From the NCBI GenBank assembly GCA_025938055.1, contig JAICQC010000239.1:1-7417 (forward strand): a stretch of 7,417 bases of DNA, in the 5' to 3' direction. Below the pieces are notes generated by a model. It was not told the origin of the DNA and made no database searches. It saw only the letters and a list, made by a program, of their open reading frames with translations. The translations under genes were made by a program, and so were the position numbers. Every line of letters starts with the position of its first letter. The first letter of the stretch is position 1. The stretch is from Anaerolineales bacterium (GTDB lineage Bacteria; Chloroflexota; Anaerolineae; Anaerolineales; Villigracilaceae). Positions 5,608 to 7,417 of this stretch are shown piece after piece.

Positions 5608-5892
5608 TTAATCGAGTGGGCTTACCTGCAACTCATCCTCACAGCCGCCAGTCCCATGCCCGCTTCCGGGCTGGGAATAGGTTTCCAACTGTGCTTTGAG
5701 CGCCTCCTGCTCGGCAACGGTGGAGCGATCGTGATTGAAATTGGTTGCCAGGCCGCTCACCGTATGGGCTTGCGCGCCTTTGAAATCCGCCTTCGCAAAG
5801 GCACCTTGCACGGTCATATAGGTCGCAGCGATCAGGGCGAGGCTTATCAGCGTCACAAGTACAACTTTGGCAATCGGTTTAGACATGGTCAT
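5608..5892 (-). CDS. Small predicted exported protein of unknown function
   Basis: 94 residues; I do not recognise the family. The N-terminus has a short polar start with one lysine (MTMSKPIAK), then a hydrophobic stretch (10-30) ending in AFA-KADF. This looks like a Sec signal peptide with an AxA cleavage site after residue 33, although an uncleaved membrane anchor is also possible. The predicted mature part, about 61 residues, has a middle helix rich in A, E and Q (57-71) and a Gly-rich tail GSGHGTGGCEDELQVSPLD with one cysteine. There is no lipobox. The start is ATG 5890-5892 because an excellent SD (AAGGAG) lies 5 nt upstream; an ATG two codons later and a longer reading (to 5964) lack such support. 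It has its own promoter and a strong terminator, so it is a single-gene unit. Confidence 0.75.
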   Translation of the reverse strand: MTMSKPIAKVVLVTLISLALIAATYMTVQGAFAKADFKGAQAHTVSGLATNFNHDRSTVAEQEALKAQLETYSQPGSGHGTGGCEDELQVSPLD

Positions 5893-6004
5893 GTTCACTC
5901 CTTGTCGATCTGTTTTACCTGTTGAAGGGGCACCAGTCTCGGGAGCCCTGGATGCGACGGGCAAACGAACACGATGTAGACACCCCGCTTGCGACTACCA
6001 TTAA

Positions 6005-6032
6005 ATTATACCCAGTCCTATTTGAATTTCAA
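6005..6032 (-). promoter_or_regulatory. Housekeeping promoter for the small exported protein gene
   Basis: On the minus strand TTGAAA (6027-6032, 5 of 6), a 16-bp spacer, and a perfect TATAAT (6005-6010). The predicted start near 5998 gives a leader of about 106 nt. In that leader I see only a modest hairpin, GGGCTCC / GGTGCCC with one mismatch. Confidence 0.7.
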
Positions 6033-6054
6033 TGAGCGGAGGCTGAAATTCAGA
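6021..6054. repeat. Palindrome overlapping the -35 of the small gene's promoter
   Basis: Perfect 9-bp arms: TGAATTTCA (6023-6031, reading T at 6023) and TGAAATTCA (6044-6052), with 12 nt between, extendable by a G-T and a T-A pair. The -35 hexamer lies within the left arm. With no T tract on the minus strand it is not a standard terminator for glyS; an operator is one possibility. Confidence 0.4.
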
Positions 6055-6069
6055 TTAGAGTTCAAAAAG
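6038..6069. repeat. Copy B of the CTGAANTTCAG / GTTCAAA motif
   Basis: Plus strand GGAGGCTGAAATTCAGATT then AGAGTTCAAAAAG, with the odd-centred palindrome CTGAA-A-TTCAG. It matches copy A at 25 of 26 aligned bases with a 3-nt gap. It lies between the glyS stop and the small gene's promoter. Confidence 0.5.
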
Positions 6070-6086
6070 AACGGCACGGGAAGCAG

Positions 6087-7417
6087 CTAAAAGCCTTCCA
6101 GCCTGGAGAGGTCCGCCACGCCGCGTGACAACGCCGCGACCTGCCCTACCAGCCCCAGCCTGTTCTCACGAACGGTTTGGTCCTCCGTCATCACCAGCAC
6201 TTTGTCGAAGAAGGCGTTGATGGAGGGAACAAGTTTGAGGACCGTGTTCAAGAGTTCATCGACGGTGGACGGTGGACGGTGGACGGTAGCTTTGATCGTT
6301 TTGTATAAGTTCTTCTCTTCAGCTTCCATAAGTTTGCTTTCGACCACGGTCCATGGTCCACGGGCTTCTGTCTGGCTGCGCAAGATGCGGACACAGCGCG
6401 CGTACGCTGGCAGGATCGTATTCCAGTCATCCCGCGCCACCCACGCCTGGAGCTGTTTCACGGCTTCGACAGATTTCGCCGGGTTGGCAGACTGTTCCGC
6501 CAGGACCGCTTCAACGACATCATATTTATAACCAACATCGTTGAGCACCACCTTTAAACGCCCGGCAATAAATTCAAGGATCTGCGTCTGCACCGTCTCT
6601 GTAACCTCGATGGGCTGGAGCTTCGCCGCTTTTCCGACAGCTTCGCGCAGGTCGAACGGAATGCCATGCTCGACCCCCGAGGGGGGTGCTATCAACGGCT
6701 GGACGACACCGAGCGCGGCACGCCGCAGCCCGAACGGGTCCTTTGTGCCGGTCGGAGCCAGTCCCGCGGCGAAGAGCCCGACCAGGGAATCGATGCGGTC
6801 TGCCAGCGCGACCGCCACGCCAATCTTCGATTTCGGCACGGTCTGGTATTGCTCGCCGATGGCATCCGCCACCTCTTTTTGCTCGCCAGAGCGCAGGGCA
6901 TATTCACGCCCGATGATGCCTTGCAGAGAGGTCATCTCCATCACCATCTGCGTGACCAGGTCTGCTTTCGCCAAATACGTTGCACGTTGAAGGTTAGAGC
7001 GTTGAAGGTCATCCAACCCGAGCATATCCGCCAGTTCAGCAGAGAGTTTGAGTATCCGCTCGGATTTATCGAGCATGGAGCCCAGCTTGGTCTGGAAGAT
7101 CAGCTTGGACAACCCCGGTCGATAGGCTTCCAGCGGCTGTTTGAGGTCCTCGCGGACGAAGAAATTGGCATCTGCAAACCGCGCCCCGAGCACATGCTCA
7201 TTCCCCTGCCGGACGATGTCGATGCCAATATCGTCACCGTTACGGATAGCGATGAAGTGAGGAAGTAAATGGGTAGATTGGGAATTGGCAATTGGGAAAT
7301 AACGTTGGTGCTTTTTCATTACCGAGAGCAGCACATCCCGCGGCAGGGACAAATACTCCTGCTCGAATCCACCCATGACCGCGGTGGGCATCTCGACCAG
7401 GTTCGCCACCTCACTGA
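6087..7417 (-). CDS. glyS: Glycyl-tRNA synthetase beta subunit, C-terminal part
   Basis: 442 residues are visible; the frame is open to the right edge, so the N-terminal third of a roughly 690-residue protein is missing. The beta subunit of the bacterial-type GlyRS works with the alpha subunit (GlyQ), or fused to it, to bind tRNA-Gly and support charging with glycine. The visible part begins SEVANLVEMPTAVMGGFE and continues QRYFPI...HFIAIRNGD. The HD-like segment follows (YLAKADLVTQMVMEMTSLQGIIGREYAL), then DRIDSLVGLFAAGLAPTGTK and DPFGLRRAALGVVQPL, all hallmark GlyS motifs. The C-terminal helical anticodon-binding domain ends INAFFDKVLVMTEDQTVREN and AALSRGVADLSRLEGF. Three loops contain heptanucleotide repeats (separate entries). 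Whether glyQ lies upstream or is fused cannot be seen. A GTG codon at 7407-7409 is internal, not the start. Confidence 0.96.
   Translation of the reverse strand, partial: SEVANLVEMPTAVMGGFEQEYLSLPRDVLLSVMKKHQRYFPIANSQSTHLLPHFIAIRNGDDIGIDIVRQGNEHVLGARFADANFFVREDLKQPLEAYRPGLSKLIFQTKLGSMLDKSERILKLSAELADMLGLDDLQRSNLQRATYLAKADLVTQMVMEMTSLQGIIGREYALRSGEQKEVADAIGEQYQTVPKSKIGVAVALADRIDSLVGLFAAGLAPTGTKDPFGLRRAALGVVQPLIAPPSGVEHGIPFDLREAVGKAAKLQPIEVTETVQTQILEFIAGRLKVVLNDVGYKYDVVEAVLAEQSANPAKSVEAVKQLQAWVARDDWNTILPAYARCVRILRSQTEARGPWTVVESKLMEAEEKNLYKTIKATVHRPPSTVDELLNTVLKLVPSINAFFDKVLVMTEDQTVRENRLGLVGQVAALSRGVADLSRLEGF
6261..6287. repeat. Heptanucleotide tandem repeat (GACGGTG) inside glyS
   Basis: Three perfect GACGGTG units plus six bases of a fourth, 27 bp in all. 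On the coding strand the 7-nt period rotates the frame and encodes TVHRPPSTV in a loop of the C-terminal domain. The frame is kept. Confidence 0.85.
6342..6363. repeat. Degenerate heptanucleotide repeat (GTCCACG-type) inside glyS
   Basis: Units GACCACG, GTCCATG and GTCCACG follow one another. The unit is nearly the reverse complement of the GACGGTG repeat at 6261-6287 (one mismatch after rotation), so the two tracts form an imperfect inverted pair about 55 bp apart. They encode RGPWTVV in another loop. Confidence 0.65.
7276..7296. repeat. Heptanucleotide repeat (AATTGGG-type) inside glyS
   Basis: Units GATTGGG, AATTGGC and AATTGGG in a row. The coding strand gives PIANSQST between the conserved QRYFPI and LLPHFIAIRNGD, where other GlyS proteins have a short variable loop. 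Confidence 0.6.

Noticed and set aside
5893..5964. A 24-residue N-terminal extension of the small exported protein
   Set aside because: It would put a polar stretch before the signal peptide and has no SD, while the ATG at 5890-5892 has AAGGAG at ideal spacing.
6021..6054. Intrinsic terminator for glyS
   Set aside because: The stem is AT-rich with a 12-nt loop and is followed by AATAGGACTGGG, not a T tract, on the minus strand.
6261..6363. CRISPR array or mobile element in glyS
   Set aside because: Units are 7 bp without spacers, there are no terminal repeats or transposase, and the reading frame is intact, so short tandem repeats explain it.
6666..7268. A 200-codon open frame on the plus strand opposite glyS
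   Set aside because: Antisense to conserved GlyS motifs; low-complexity composition and no promoter.

Overview
The window looks like a chromosomal housekeeping segment from a member of the Chloroflexota, probably of the Anaerolineae type. This placement is inference. It rests on the style of the SigA and DnaG proteins, on an ECF sigma factor paired with a DUF5667-like membrane protein, and on heptanucleotide repeats inside a coding gene; no marker here is decisive. All seven recognisable genes are on the minus strand, so the window reads right to left.

Layout in transcription order (high to low coordinates). 7417-6087: the C-terminal two thirds of the glycyl-tRNA synthetase beta subunit (glyS), running off the right edge. 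6086-5893: spacer with a consensus housekeeping promoter whose -35 sits inside a palindrome. 5892-5608: a 94-residue predicted exported protein of unknown function, with a strong SD and a strong terminator. 5607-5260: about 350 bp without a gene. It holds that terminator, an AT-rich stretch, an extended -10 promoter, and a roughly 148-nt leader that can fold into mutually exclusive antiterminator and terminator helices, like a riboswitch or attenuator. 5259-4049: a two-gene operon, ECF sigma factor and predicted membrane anti-sigma factor, overlapping by ATGA and closed by a 13-bp terminator. 3947-284: dnaG primase and then rpoD/sigA, a shortened version of the macromolecular synthesis operon. 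It is driven by a consensus promoter placed so close to the dnaG ATG that the message should be leaderless. sigA ends at a clear intrinsic terminator. 196-1: a promoter, SD and the first 37 codons of a gene that reads as nuoA (NADH-quinone oxidoreductase subunit A), running off the left edge.

Functionally, the window combines translation (glyS), replication priming (dnaG), housekeeping transcription (sigA), one apparent signal-responsive sigma/anti-sigma switch, and the start of a respiratory complex operon. The points most worth a second look are the attenuator-like leader before the ECF operon, the leaderless dnaG promoter, the in-frame heptamer repeats in glyS, and a CTGAANTTCAG-type motif found in three intergenic regions.
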